Shown one piece after another: positions 32,845 to 44,270 of a stretch of DNA of 64,000 nt. The DNA lies in NCBI RefSeq assembly GCF_009498275.1, contig NZ_CP045643.1, positions 6,386,001 through 6,450,000 on the forward strand. The letters are read 5' to 3'. The notes under the pieces were generated by a model that worked only from the letters and a program-made list of their open reading frames with translations, had not been told where the DNA came from and did no database searches. Within the stretch, counting starts at the first letter, position 1, and each line of letters opens with the position of its first letter. Both the position numbers and the translations under genes were made by a program. The DNA is from Streptomyces fagopyri (GTDB lineage Bacteria; Actinomycetota; Actinomycetes; Streptomycetales; Streptomycetaceae).

Positions 32845-34772
32845 TCTATGCTTGCAAGTTCAACATTTAGCCACGGTCCGACTTCCGTTTCCGGTTCCGT
32901 TTCGGGTGTTGTCGCACGTAGCGCGGCCCGCGCCACCGCGTCGGCGTCCGACAGCGTGACCGAATCCACTCCTGGTCTGGCGCCGGCCGCGGTCACCCAG
33001 TGCACGCCCTCCGTCGGTACTCCGAAGGCGAACCGCCGTGCGTGCGCGTGACCCTGACGATCCATCAGGTGATACGGGCGGCGTGTCACGTCCAGCCCCC
33101 CGGTTTCGTGGCCGTCCGTCGTGTGCGGGCGGCACTGGCCCGTCTTCAGCAGCCGGGCGAGCAGTTCGTCGGCGGTCCGCCTGAGGTCCGGTTCCGGGAG
33201 CCGTGCCTCTATGAGCGTGGTCGCGCGTACGGCCGAGCCCGGTACGTCCGGGGAGTGCGCGATCCAGGCCCCGTCCTCGGCCCGCACGTCGAGCCGGGGG
33301 CCGAGGACGTCCAGGACACCCGCCTCGATCAGCGCGGTCATCTCCTCGACGCGTCGGCGGGGCGGCCCGATGGACAGGAAGGCGTTCAGCGGCGTGTACC
33401 AGCGGTCCAGGTGTTCCCGGCGCGAATGGCCCCGCAGGCCGCCGTGGTCGACGACCAGCCGTACCTCGTTGCGCAGGTCCCGCAGCACGTCCAGGGCGGC
33501 CTTCAGCGGGCCCTCGACATTCCCGAGCGCGGCCTGCTCGGCGTCCTCGCGCAGATGGGCGAGCAGCCAGCCGCGCCACTCGCCCGCGTCGGCGAAGGCG
33601 TGCCCGCCGTACGGACGCGACATGCGGTCCCAGGACCAGCGGTCGGCTTCCGGCACGTCGAACTCGTCCAGGGCGAGGGCCTCTTGGGGATCGCCGTGGG
33701 GTACGGCGAGGAAGCGCCGCCTGAACTCGTCCGTGACGCCGTGGAGCCTCCCGCGTCCCCTCAACAGCCGCTCGTAGTACACGGTTTCGACCTCCTTCGC
33801 CACCAACGGCCATATCTCGCCCAGGAAGTCCGGCGCCGCACCCGAGTCGGCGCGTGCGCGGAAGCGGGCGATGGCCTCGGGGGTGAGGACGAGCGGGGTG
33901 TGACGGCCGTACGGTCCCTTCGCGTTGTCGCCGCGGGCCTGGTACGGGACGCCGCGGCGTGAGCCCGCGTACAGCCGGGGCTCCCGGCCCGAGGGGTGGT
34001 AACGCAGGCCCCGCCGGGTCCGGGTGAAGCGGCCGCCGCGGCCCGCCGTCAGCAGCGCCATGTGGTCGAAGAAGTTGAGGCCGAGCCCGCGCAGCAGGAC
34101 GGGCTCGCGGGGCGCGAGGGCGGAGAGGTCGACGTCGGCCGGATTGGCGGGCGGGACGTGCCGCAGACCGTGCCGTCGTGCGTACGAGGCGAGGCCGCGC
34201 GGGCTCCGGTCCGCGGACACCGGCAGATGGCCCTGCGCGAGCACGACCGCGGACAGTCCGGGCAGCGTGCGTCCGTCGTCGAGGGTGAGGGTCTGGTGGC
34301 CGCCGGGGCCGTCGTCGAGCCGTACCGCGCGCGCCCGGTGCGTCCGGACGCGGACCGTGTCCGGTGCTCCCCGCGCCACCTCGGCGAACACCCACTCCAG
34401 ATAGCGGCCGTAGTGGGCGCGGGTCGGGTATTCGTCCGGGCCGAGGTCACCGCCCGCCCAGGTGTGCAGGCTCGGCCCGGGGCGGATCGGGCCCGAGCAG
34501 TCCACGCTGTCGTCGGTGAAGAGGGTCACCTGCGAGGCCACGGTGTTCATCAGCAGGTGCGGTGACTGCGCGGTGCGCCAGACGCGGCCGGGACCGGGCG
34601 GTGCCGGGTCGACGACGTGGACGGTCAGTCTGGTGTCCGGCGGGAGGAGCTCCGGCGCGGAGGCGCAGAGACGTTCGAGGACGCTCGTACCGCGCGGTCC
34701 GGCGCCCACCACGGCGACGGAGACCTCGGTCGGCTCGGCGGGCCCTGCGGATTCCGCGGTCGGTGCAGACAA
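32841..34772 (-). CDS. FAD/NAD(P)-binding protein (NAD_binding_9 type)
   Basis: 643 residues from a TTG start at 34772 (GGGAG upstream). The N-terminal Rossmann motif VAVVGAGPRG is followed by L-E-R-L; VVDPAPPGPGRVWR and the LMNTVASQVTLF segment are typical of a large family of FAD-dependent proteins found near siderophore and iron genes. The middle (LRGLGLNFFDHMALLT) and the C-terminal third are conserved-looking. Substrate unknown. Its end overlaps the iron box that probably controls the downstream doxX gene. Confidence 0.82.
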   Translation of the reverse strand: MSAPTAESAGPAEPTEVSVAVVGAGPRGTSVLERLCASAPELLPPDTRLTVHVVDPAPPGPGRVWRTAQSPHLLMNTVASQVTLFTDDSVDCSGPIRPGPSLHTWAGGDLGPDEYPTRAHYGRYLEWVFAEVARGAPDTVRVRTHRARAVRLDDGPGGHQTLTLDDGRTLPGLSAVVLAQGHLPVSADRSPRGLASYARRHGLRHVPPANPADVDLSALAPREPVLLRGLGLNFFDHMALLTAGRGGRFTRTRRGLRYHPSGREPRLYAGSRRGVPYQARGDNAKGPYGRHTPLVLTPEAIARFRARADSGAAPDFLGEIWPLVAKEVETVYYERLLRGRGRLHGVTDEFRRRFLAVPHGDPQEALALDEFDVPEADRWSWDRMSRPYGGHAFADAGEWRGWLLAHLREDAEQAALGNVEGPLKAALDVLRDLRNEVRLVVDHGGLRGHSRREHLDRWYTPLNAFLSIGPPRRRVEEMTALIEAGVLDVLGPRLDVRAEDGAWIAHSPDVPGSAVRATTLIEARLPEPDLRRTADELLARLLKTGQCRPHTTDGHETGGLDVTRRPYHLMDRQGHAHARRFAFGVPTEGVHWVTAAGARPGVDSVTLSDADAVARAALRATTPETEPETEVGPWLNVELASID

Positions 34773-35098
34773 GAGTGTGACTCCCGGACATGGTGGGGCG
34801 CATGGCGGTGAACTGCCCGCTGGAAGCGGACGGTCCGCCTCATCATGCCGTCGCGGGCCACGGGGGCGGAGCCCCGGGCGGCTGGAGGGGCGCCGGTTGT
34901 GTGATGCGTCACGAGCATCACGGGCGACGCGCGCGACAACCGTATACACCGCCCGCAAGGGGCGGTTGCGGACGACTGCGGACGTGCGGGACCCCAGGGG
35001 ACTCCCGTAAACGGCCCACCCGCCGCCTCCCGGACCCGCCGCCTCCGGACCCACGGCCTCCCGGACTCACGGGCCCCCGGACGTACCGCCTCCCGGAC
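34773..35098. other. Intergenic stretch with short repeats
   Basis: About 325 bp. It should contain the FAD-gene promoter. CCTCCCGGACTCACGGGC occurs twice (about 35056 and 35090) within a CCGCCTCCGGACCC-rich stretch. No gene seen. Confidence 0.45.
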
Positions 35099-36853
35099 TC
35101 ACGGGCTCAACTCGGACTCCGCGACGGTCCGCAGCCGGGCACCGCCGTTCCTCCCGTCGTTCGTGCCCCCGTTCCTTCCGTCGTTCCTGCCCCCGCTCCC
35201 GCTCCCGCTCCCGCTGCCGTTCTTGCCGCTGTTCCTGTCGCCGTTCCTGCCCCCGACGCTCCACCCCGTCCGCGCCTGTTCCAGTCGCAACCGGGCGGAA
35301 CGGCCTTGCAGGGTCAGGGTCATGAGCTGGTTGCCGAACCAGGGTCCGCCCGTCCTGCGCCAGCTGACGGCGGGGCGCGCACAGCCGCCGTGCCGGGCCA
35401 GACGGCGGCCGATCGCCCGGCCCGCCGCACTCCATCCGAAGCGGAATCCGAGCCGTATGTACAGGGGTATGGAGTTGTGGACGGGGGAGCAGGTCAGCTG
35501 GAGCACGCGGGCGTCGGGGCCGGGCGTGCCCTCGGGCCAGGCGGGCTCGGCGACATAGGCGTGGTGGACGTCTCCCGACAGCACGCACACGGTGGCCGGC
35601 GCGTCCGGACCCGTACCGGCCTCGGCGAGCAGCCCGGCCAGCGCGTCGAAGGAGGCGGGGAAGGCCGCCCAGTGCTCCAGGTCGGCCCCGCGGCGCAGCT
35701 TCTCCCCGAACCCGGCCCAGCGCGCGCCCCGTTCGCCCCGGCACAGCGCGGCGTCCCAGGCCTCGGCGTCGTGCACCAGATGGGGGAGCAGCCAGGGCAG
35801 TGAGGTCCCGATCAGGAGGTGGTCGTACGAGCCCGGGGCGTCGAGCGCCTGCTCGCGCAGCCACCCGGCCTCGCCCGGGTCCAGCATCGCCCGCTCGTCC
35901 TCGGCCAGCACCCGGGCTGCCCGGGTGTCCACCATCAGGACCCGGACGCGGCCGAAGTCGCGGCGGTAGCTCCAGCGTACGGAGGCGGGGTCGGCGTCGG
36001 ACTGGGCGGCGAAGCCGCGCAGCACGTCCGTGCCGTCGGGGGTCTCGCGCACGGCGGCGTAGAGGGGGTCCTCGGCGAGTTCGCGCGGCGAGAGGTTGCC
36101 GAGGTGCTGGTGGACCCAGTACGACATCAGGCCGCTCAGCAGCCGTTCGCGCCACCACACCGTGGCCCGGATGTCGGCGACCCACGCGGCGCTGGTGTTC
36201 CAGTCGTCTATGACGTCGTGGTCGTCGAAGATCATGCAGCTGGGCACGGTCGACAGCAGCCAGCGGACCTCGGGGTCGAGCCACGATTCGTAGTAGAGGC
36301 GGGTGTACTCCTCGTAGTCCGCGACCTGGCTGCCCGGGGGGTCGGCGAGACTGCGGCGGGCGGTGAGCCACGCGCGGGTGGCGTCCGAGACCTCGTCGGC
36401 GTACACCTGGTCGCCCAACAGCAGGAGGACGTCGGGGCGTTCGCCGTCGGGGGTGGCGGCGACACGTCGTGCGAGGGTGTCCAGGGCGTCGGGGCCCACC
36501 GGGTCCTTCTCGTCGGCGGGGGGAGCCGCCCAGCGACAGGAGCCGAAGGTGACCCGGACCGCGTCCTGTCCGTCCGGGGTACGGACGACCGAGGGCGGGA
36601 AGGCCGAGTCGGGCAGCGGCCAGACGGCGACATCGTCCAGCAGCACCTCGTACGCGGACACCGTGCCCGGCGTCAGTCCGTCGACCGGCACCAACGCGTA
36701 GTGGTGTCCGGCGACTTGGAACGTGCGTGCCTCGCCGTGGGCGCCGTCCGCCAGACGTACCTCGGCGGTGCACGGACGGTTCGCCTCGACCCAGAAGGTC
36801 GCGGACGAGCCGTCGACATACCTCAACAGCGGCCCCAGGAGCAGCTCCGCCAT
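35099..36853 (-). CDS. PhoD-like alkaline phosphatase/phosphodiesterase
   Basis: 584 residues from ATG 36853 with GGAGGAGGG upstream. Metal-site motifs of the PhoD family: FGSCRWA, LLLGDQVYADE, IFDDHDVIDDWN and SGDVHHAYV. Family enzymes hydrolyse phosphate mono/diesters such as teichoic acids, usually exported by Tat. No twin-arginine signal is visible here, so this form may be cytoplasmic or lack secretion. The last 60 residues are a Gly/Asn/Arg/Ser repeat tail (NGSGSGSGSGGRN) of unknown role. Confidence 0.9.
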   Translation of the reverse strand: MAELLLGPLLRYVDGSSATFWVEANRPCTAEVRLADGAHGEARTFQVAGHHYALVPVDGLTPGTVSAYEVLLDDVAVWPLPDSAFPPSVVRTPDGQDAVRVTFGSCRWAAPPADEKDPVGPDALDTLARRVAATPDGERPDVLLLLGDQVYADEVSDATRAWLTARRSLADPPGSQVADYEEYTRLYYESWLDPEVRWLLSTVPSCMIFDDHDVIDDWNTSAAWVADIRATVWWRERLLSGLMSYWVHQHLGNLSPRELAEDPLYAAVRETPDGTDVLRGFAAQSDADPASVRWSYRRDFGRVRVLMVDTRAARVLAEDERAMLDPGEAGWLREQALDAPGSYDHLLIGTSLPWLLPHLVHDAEAWDAALCRGERGARWAGFGEKLRRGADLEHWAAFPASFDALAGLLAEAGTGPDAPATVCVLSGDVHHAYVAEPAWPEGTPGPDARVLQLTCSPVHNSIPLYIRLGFRFGWSAAGRAIGRRLARHGGCARPAVSWRRTGGPWFGNQLMTLTLQGRSARLRLEQARTGWSVGGRNGDRNSGKNGSGSGSGSGGRNDGRNGGTNDGRNGGARLRTVAESELSP

Positions 36854-36969
36854 GGTGATCACCCTCCTCCGTCGCCCCGTACGGTACGGAACGACGGAGG
36901 GGAGCGCGGAGGTTCCGCGAAGCGCGCCGGTTTCGGAGGTGGGGGGACGGCGCTGGTTCGGCGGCCGTT

Positions 36970-37614
36970 TCAGCAGCCGTTGAGGACGGAGCTCAGCTTG
37001 GCCTTCTCGGCGGAGTCGACGGCGAGGTTGTAGTAGTACTTCACCTGGACCCAGGCGCGGACGTAGGTGCAGGCGTACGAGCTGAGCGGGGGCATCCACT
37101 CGGCCGGGTCCTGGTCGCTCTTCTGCTGGTTGACGTTGTCCGTGACGGCGATGAGCTGCGGGCGGGTCACGTCGTTGGCGAAGGCCTGACGCTGCGCGGT
37201 GGTCCAGGCGCCGGCGCCGGAGTCCCAGGCCTCGGCGAGCGGTACGAGGTGGTCGATGTCCAGGTCGGAGGCGGCGGTCCAGGTGGCGCCGTCGTAGACG
37301 GAGTACCAACTGCCGCTGGTGGCCGTGCAGGCGGAGTTGGTGACGACGTTCGAACCGTCGCGCTTGATGACGTACTCACGGGTGTTGCAGGTGCCGCTGA
37401 TGGTGATCCAGGTGGGGAACAGGTCACGGTTGTAGCCGGTGCGGTTCTCCGTCTTCACCGAGAGGGAGGCGAGGTAGGTGCGGGCGGTGGCGGCGCTGAC
37501 CGGGGTGGGCAGCGCGGCGGAGGCGGTGGGGCCGTTGAATATCCCGGCCATGGCTATCAGGCCGGTGAAGGCTGCGAGTATGCTCAGCCGTCGACGCGCG
37601 TAGACCTTCGGCAT
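36970..37614 (-). CDS. Secreted HNH-type nuclease (DUF1524)
   Basis: 214 residues from ATG 37614; signal peptide to about residue 33 (ASA/AL). The catalytic region DIDHLVPLAEAWDSGA, with W-T-T-A-Q-R-Q-A-F-A-N-D and NQQKSDQDPAEW, is the DxHxxP form of His-Me finger nuclease found in secreted Streptomyces DUF1524 proteins. Two Cys pairs likely stabilise it extracellularly. Role: nutritional or competitive DNA degradation. Confidence 0.9.
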   Translation of the reverse strand: MPKVYARRRLSILAAFTGLIAMAGIFNGPTASAALPTPVSAATARTYLASLSVKTENRTGYNRDLFPTWITISGTCNTREYVIKRDGSNVVTNSACTATSGSWYSVYDGATWTAASDLDIDHLVPLAEAWDSGAGAWTTAQRQAFANDVTRPQLIAVTDNVNQQKSDQDPAEWMPPLSSYACTYVRAWVQVKYYYNLAVDSAEKAKLSSVLNGC

Positions 37615-37818
37615 GCGAACTCCCTTGGAGTGGGGGGACGTTGGAGCGAGCGGGCCCATGCTTGCGCCGGCTCGTTTCCGGGAGGGGTGCGTCAGGTAAG
37701 AAACTAGTGACGTGCTCATGACATGCCAAGACCTCTGACGTCACGGATCGCCGGCTCCCGTCGAAGGGACCTTCGGCCCTTACCCGGCCTTTTCGCCGTC
37801 CCGTAGAGTGGTCGGCGC
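37615..37818. other. Divergent promoter region, nuclease gene / Mn riboswitch
   Basis: About 200 bp separating the nuclease from the riboswitch leader. A TAGAGT hexamer at 37804-37809, about 10 bp before the leader, fits an actinobacterial -10 (TANNNT); no good -35 is seen. Confidence 0.4.
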
Positions 37819-37945
37819 AGAAGGGGAGTAGCTCTTCGCCGGACCGTCGACATACTGCTCAGCTCGTCTGAGCCGGCGCCCGGAAGCAGGCCTCGACCGG
37901 GACCCACGGGTCCGTGCGGGCCGGCTGGCGAGACCTTCGGCAACG
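37819..37945 (+). ncRNA. yybP-ykoY manganese riboswitch
   Basis: The leader has both conserved strands of the yybP-ykoY aptamer: AAGGGGAGTAGCTC at 37821-37834 and GGCGAGACCTTCGGC at 37927-37941. They are separated by helices including ACCGTCGACATACT (start near 37843) and a GC-rich three-way junction. This RNA senses Mn(II) and controls manganese exporters. The downstream gene is a TMEM165/GDT1 family transporter, the expected partner. The expression platform (37946-38060) contains GC-rich stems before a GAGGGA ribosome site, suggesting translational control. Confidence 0.85.
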
Positions 37946-38062
37946 CAGTGCACCGCCCGCCGCGTCCTCGTGCGCGCGGGCGCCGATGTGTGCTGCCGTG
38001 CCGAGGTGTCGCGTCGCAGTCACAGCACTCTCGGTGGGGCGGCCCCGACCGATTGAGGGATT

Positions 38063-38644
38063 TTGATCAGCATCACCGTGATGGCGCTCGTGTTCGGCGT
38101 CGTCTTCCTCGCCGAGCTGCCGGACAAGACCGCGCTCGCCGGGCTCGTCCTGGGCACCCGCTACCGCGCCTCGTACGTCTTCGCGGGCGTCGCCGCCGCG
38201 TTCGCCGTGCATGTCGCGCTCGCCGTGGCGGCGGGCAGCGTGCTGACCCTGCTGCCGCAGCAGATCGTGCACGCGCTCACGGGTGTGCTCTTCCTCGCCG
38301 GTGCGGCCGTGCTGCTGCTGAAGAAGGGCGAGGACGAGGAGGAGGTCCGCAAGCCGGAGAACCAGACCTTCTGGAAGGTCTCGGGGGCGGGCTTCATGCT
38401 CATCCTGGCCGCCGAGTTCGGTGACCTCACGCAGATCATGACGGCGAACCTCGCGGCCCGCTACGACGACCCGCTCTCCGTGGGTCTCGGTGCGGTGCTC
38501 GCGCTCTGGGCGGTCGGCGGGCTCGGTATCGTCGGCGGAAAGGCGCTGATGAAGCGGGTGCCGCTGGAACTCATCACCAAGGTCGCCGCGGTGCTGATGC
38601 TCGCGCTCGGGGTGTGGAGCCTGTACGAGGCGGTCGCGGGCTGA
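38063..38644 (+). CDS. TMEM165/GDT1 (UPF0016) Mn/Ca exporter
   Basis: 193 residues, six to seven membrane helices in two homologous halves. Each half carries the family's cation motif: ELPDKTAL near residue 18 and EFGDLTQI near residue 116. The central loop is charged (KKGEDEEEVRKPENQ). Family members export Mn(II) or Ca(II). TTG 38063 is the annotated start, with GAGGGA unusually close; ATG 38081 is a possible alternative. Control by the upstream yybP-ykoY riboswitch is expected. Confidence 0.92.
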   Translation: MISITVMALVFGVVFLAELPDKTALAGLVLGTRYRASYVFAGVAAAFAVHVALAVAAGSVLTLLPQQIVHALTGVLFLAGAAVLLLKKGEDEEEVRKPENQTFWKVSGAGFMLILAAEFGDLTQIMTANLAARYDDPLSVGLGAVLALWAVGGLGIVGGKALMKRVPLELITKVAAVLMLALGVWSLYEAVAG

Positions 38645-38883
38645 GCCGGCCGGAACGGTGCCGAGCCGCCCGGAACGGGTGGGGTCCCGGCGGAAGCGGT
38701 GGCGCCGGGGCCGCCCGTTTTGTATCGTAGAGAAACAAAGTGGCTCCCGTCCGCACTCCCTGACCGGCGGACGGGGCCGCCTTGTCCCTCCGGGGGGACC
38801 CGGTGCCGGGCCTCGGCCGGACCGGACATCGCCCCCTCCGCCGTGCCCTTCCTCTCTTTCCCCCCGCGTTCTGGAGCCTGCCG

Positions 38884-39543
38884 ATGACGGCCACCACCGT
38901 TCTGACCGCCCGCGCCCTCCTGCTCGACATGGACGGCACCCTCGTCAACTCGGACACCGTCGTCGAGCGCTGCTGGCGCCGCTGGGCGGACCGGCACGGG
39001 CTGGACGGGGACGAGGTCATGAAGGTCGTCCACGGACGGCAGGGGTTCGCCTCGATGGCGGTACTGCTGCCGCACCGGCCCATGGAGCAGAACCACGCCG
39101 ACAACGCGCGGATGCTCGCCGAGGAGACCGCCGACATGGACGGCGTGGTCGCCGTCCCCGGTGCCGCGGAGTTCCTGGCCTCGCTCGACGGACTGCCGCA
39201 CGCGCTGGTCACCTCGGCGGACGTGGGCCTGTCCAGCGCGCGGATGGCCGCCGCCGGGCTGGAACTGCCCGACGTACGGGTGACCGCCGAGTCGGTCGGG
39301 GCGAGCAAGCCGGATCCCGAGGGGTTCCTGAAGGGCGCCGCCGAGCTGGGCGTCGCGCCCGAGGACTGTGTCGTCTTCGAGGACTCCGGTGCGGGGATAT
39401 CGGCCGGGCGGGCGGCGGGGATGCGGGTGGTCGGGGTCGGGCCGCGGGCCGGCTTCCACCGTCCCGACGTCCTCGTCCGCGACCTGACGCAGATACGGGT
39501 GGAGCGGGTCGGCGACGGTTCCCTGCGCCTGCACGTCAACTGA
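38884..39543 (+). CDS. HAD-superfamily sugar phosphatase
   Basis: 219 residues from ATG 38884. Motif I DMDGTLVNSD (D15/D17), motif II VTSAD, motif III with Lys in ASKPDPEGF, motif IV FEDSGAG: a complete HAD-IA phosphatase active site. The cap domain resembles hexose-phosphate phosphatases such as DOG1/GPP. A TTTGT..ACAAA imperfect dyad lies near 38720, possibly regulatory. Confidence 0.9.
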   Translation: MTATTVLTARALLLDMDGTLVNSDTVVERCWRRWADRHGLDGDEVMKVVHGRQGFASMAVLLPHRPMEQNHADNARMLAEETADMDGVVAVPGAAEFLASLDGLPHALVTSADVGLSSARMAAAGLELPDVRVTAESVGASKPDPEGFLKGAAELGVAPEDCVVFEDSGAGISAGRAAGMRVVGVGPRAGFHRPDVLVRDLTQIRVERVGDGSLRLHVN

Positions 39544-39945
39544 CCCGGGCGGCCGGTTCCCTCACCCCCGCCGCCCCTGCCCTCCCGAGGGGCGAGGCCT
39601 CCGCCCCCAGCGCAGCCGGGCCCCCAACCCAGCCGGGCCCCCAACCCAGCCCGGGGCTGATCCCTACGCCCTTGGGGCTGCGCCTCGGCTCCTCCGCGGG
39701 TTGATGGGGTGATGGCTCCCCGGGGGTTGATGGGGTGATGACCCCGCACGCAGGGAGCGCTCCCCCTCCCGCAGCCGTTCGTCCTGCGGGAGGGGCCGGG
39801 GCGGTACGTCGTAAGGGTGTCGCTTACGTTCGGATCGAGCTGCGGGTCGCTTGCCCGGACTGCGTCTGATCCGGCGGCGACACCCTCGACGTACCGCCCC
39901 GGCCCCGCCCCACCACCCAGCGGCTACGGCCCCACCACCCAGCGG
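39544..39945. repeat. Convergent-gene spacer with long inverted repeat and short tandem repeats
   Basis: A near-perfect inverted repeat has arms 39792-39811 plus 39815-39823 pairing with 39877-39885 plus 39887-39906 (29 bp, one small bulge). Its interior CGGATC (39831-39836) pairs with GATCCG (39868-39873). Also GGGTTGATGGGGTGATG twice (39698, 39724) and CACCACCCAGCGGCTACGGC twice (39911-39948 region). It may act as a bidirectional terminator for the convergent genes or be a small mobile palindrome. Confidence 0.8.
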
Positions 39946-40965
39946 CTACGGCTCCCGCGTCTCCGATTCGAGGCTCGCCCGGGTCGCCGTGCCGTACACG
40001 CCCTGTTCGTCACTCCTGATGCCGCGGGCCCACTGGTACCGGCGTACGGCGTCCTCCACCTGACGTGAGTAGGTGCCGTCGGCCTTGCCGTTGTAGAGGA
40101 AGAGCTGACGCAGACGCAGCTGGAGCTCGGTGACCTCCGGCCCCCGGTCGCCGCGCCGCAGCGTCGCCGACAGCTGTCCGTTCGACGGCGAGGTCTCCTG
40201 TCCGGGCGCCGCCGGGGCAGTCGTCGCGGGACTCCGGGGAGACTGCGACGGCCCGGCCGACCGTGACGGCGAAGCCGATGAGGACGGCGAGGCCGACGCG
40301 GTCGAGGCCGACGCCGAGGGCGACGGACCGGTACTGGACGGCGCCGCGGCCACCGCCGACCGCGACGATCGCGGCGCGGACGCCGACGCCGAGGCGGACG
40401 TCGGCGACGGATCCGGCACGCTCGCCCTCACCTCGTCCGGCAGCGCCCCGTCCCGCGCGGGAGCGTCGTACGAGAAGAGCCCGCTCACGAACCCCGCCGC
40501 CGCGACAGCCACGACCACACCGGCGGCGGCCAGCAACGCGGTCCGCCGCCCCCGCCGCGGCCGCCCCGCCCCGGCGCCACGGTCCGTATCCGCATCCGCC
40601 TCGGCGCCGGCACCGGCGCCCGCCCCGGCACCCGGAGCCGGCATCCCGTGCCCGACCCGGAAGAGCGCCACCGTGTCGTCGGCCGGCACCCTCCCCAGCC
40701 GCATCGTCCGAGCCGAAGCGTCCTCGTCCCCGCCTCCGTCCACGCCTCCGCGCGCGGCGCCGGATGGCTCACCTCCGCCGCCCACCCCGAGCTCCACGTA
40801 CGGACGTATCCGCAGCGGATCGAAGTCCTCCGCCGCGGCCGCCTCCGCCGTACGGGCGTCCCGCAGGGCGTCGGACGCGCGTAGCGTGCAGGCGCACGAC
40901 GGCGTCCCGTCCCCCGCCCGGGGCACGGCACACTCCGGACAGACATGCCCGTTCGGTTCAGTCAC
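39946..40965 (-). CDS. Membrane-anchored peptidoglycan-binding protein with zinc ribbon
   Basis: 339 residues. N-terminal Cys cluster (CPECAVPRAG; CACTL) suggests a cytoplasmic zinc ribbon. A membrane helix follows at about 143-163 (LLAAAGVVVAVAAAGFVSGLF), then a 90-residue Ser/Ala/Pro linker suited to span the wall. The C-terminal PG_binding_1 domain (LRRGDRGPEVTELQLRLRQL; GTYSRQVEDAVRRYQ) binds peptidoglycan. Likely a sensor or structural link between cytoplasm and wall. Confidence 0.88.
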   Translation of the reverse strand: MTEPNGHVCPECAVPRAGDGTPSCACTLRASDALRDARTAEAAAAEDFDPLRIRPYVELGVGGGGEPSGAARGGVDGGGDEDASARTMRLGRVPADDTVALFRVGHGMPAPGAGAGAGAGAEADADTDRGAGAGRPRRGRRTALLAAAGVVVAVAAAGFVSGLFSYDAPARDGALPDEVRASVPDPSPTSASASASAPRSSRSAVAAAPSSTGPSPSASASTASASPSSSASPSRSAGPSQSPRSPATTAPAAPGQETSPSNGQLSATLRRGDRGPEVTELQLRLRQLFLYNGKADGTYSRQVEDAVRRYQWARGIRSDEQGVYGTATRASLESETREP

Positions 40966-41108
40966 GCCTTGGGTCCCCTCCCCTGAAGATCCCCCGCTGA
41001 GCCCCTGAGGCTATCCACAGGTCCCCCGGCCACTTCCGGGAGCCCCCGGAACTCCCCCTTCCGGCTCGACAGGCCGCAGACGGACATACCGCCCACCATG
41101 GAGGGTGA

Positions 41109-43301
<2,193 letters not shown>

Positions 43302-43463
43302 CGCCCCGAACCCACACCCACACCACACACCACGGCACGCACACCACCGCACGCACACCAGCGCACGCACACCACCGCACCCCGACCACCGACCCTGACC
43401 CCCTCCCCAGATCCGCCCCCGTACCCAGATCCGCCCTGACGACGAGATCGGCGCGACGACAGC
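43302..43463. repeat. CACGCACACC short tandem repeat
   Basis: Between 43312 and 43380 the sequence is built from CACACACCACGGCACGCACAC-like units (about 14-20 bp, degenerate). It separates the convergent MFS and GNAT genes. Confidence 0.6.
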
Positions 43464-44114
43464 TCAGGAGGGTGTCCGCAACCGCTTCGCGAACCAGTGG
43501 TCGGCGTAGACGTCGTCGTTGTGGGCCGCGGTCTCCTCGTAGCCGTGCCGCGCGTAGAGCGTGCGCGCCTCCACGAGGTCGCCGCGGGTGTCGAGGACCA
43601 GTTTCCGGGCGCCGAGGCCGAGTGCCGCCCGCTCGGCCGCGGCGAGCAGCAGTGCCGCGCCGCCCCGGCCGCGCAGCTCCGGCCGTACGAAGACCCGCTT
43701 CAGTTCACCCGTGACGGTGTCGAGCATCCGTACTCCCGCCATGCCCCCGGGTTCGCCGCCGTACCGGGCGACCAGCAGCACTCCGGTGGGCGCGGTGAAT
43801 TCGGCCCCCGTGCTCGCGGCGATCTCCCGCTCCAGCTCGCCGGGATCGGTCGCGTGGCCCTCGTGCAGCAGGTACCAGCGGTCGCTGACCTCGGTGTAGT
43901 AGGCCCGCCACAGTGCCCGGGCGGCGGGGGAGCCGAAGGGCTCGGGGCCGACGGTCCAGGAAGCCACGTCCGTCGCGTGGCTCGGCACACAGCTGCGCGC
44001 GGGGCCGGTCGAGCCGCTCGCGGCGGCCGCCTCGGCGTCGTTCTTCGGGTCGTTCCTCGCGTCGTCGGCCGTCTCGTCGGTCGCGGGGTCGCCGGTACGT
44101 GTCATGGCGGTCAT
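43464..44114 (-). CDS. GNAT-family N-acetyltransferase
   Basis: 216 residues. N-terminal 50 residues are low-complexity Ala/Asp. The GNAT fold follows with acetyl-CoA loop RGRGGAALLLAAAERAAL near 150 and LDTRGDLVEARTLYARHGYEE near 180. Substrate unknown; the YEETAAHNDD ending resembles acetyltransferases acting on small amines. Divergent from the gene at 44271. Confidence 0.88.
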   Translation of the reverse strand: MTAMTRTGDPATDETADDARNDPKNDAEAAAASGSTGPARSCVPSHATDVASWTVGPEPFGSPAARALWRAYYTEVSDRWYLLHEGHATDPGELEREIAASTGAEFTAPTGVLLVARYGGEPGGMAGVRMLDTVTGELKRVFVRPELRGRGGAALLLAAAERAALGLGARKLVLDTRGDLVEARTLYARHGYEETAAHNDDVYADHWFAKRLRTPS

Positions 44115-44270
44115 TGTCAGGAGGCACCGGGCCCGGTCCGCAACCGGTTATGCGTCGACCGGCGCCGGATCGTGCGGGACCGGGCGCGGCCGGCCCCGTT
44201 TGAAGGCGTACTTCCGGGCAACCCGATCCGCGAACCGGCCCGTTGGGTCGAGAAACCCCGGAAGGCATCC

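Noticed and set aside
36970..37614. DUF1524 nuclease as the missing partner of the DUF262 protein
   Set aside because: It has a clear signal peptide and is 30 kb away, so it acts outside the cell and is unrelated to the DUF262-HEPN pair.
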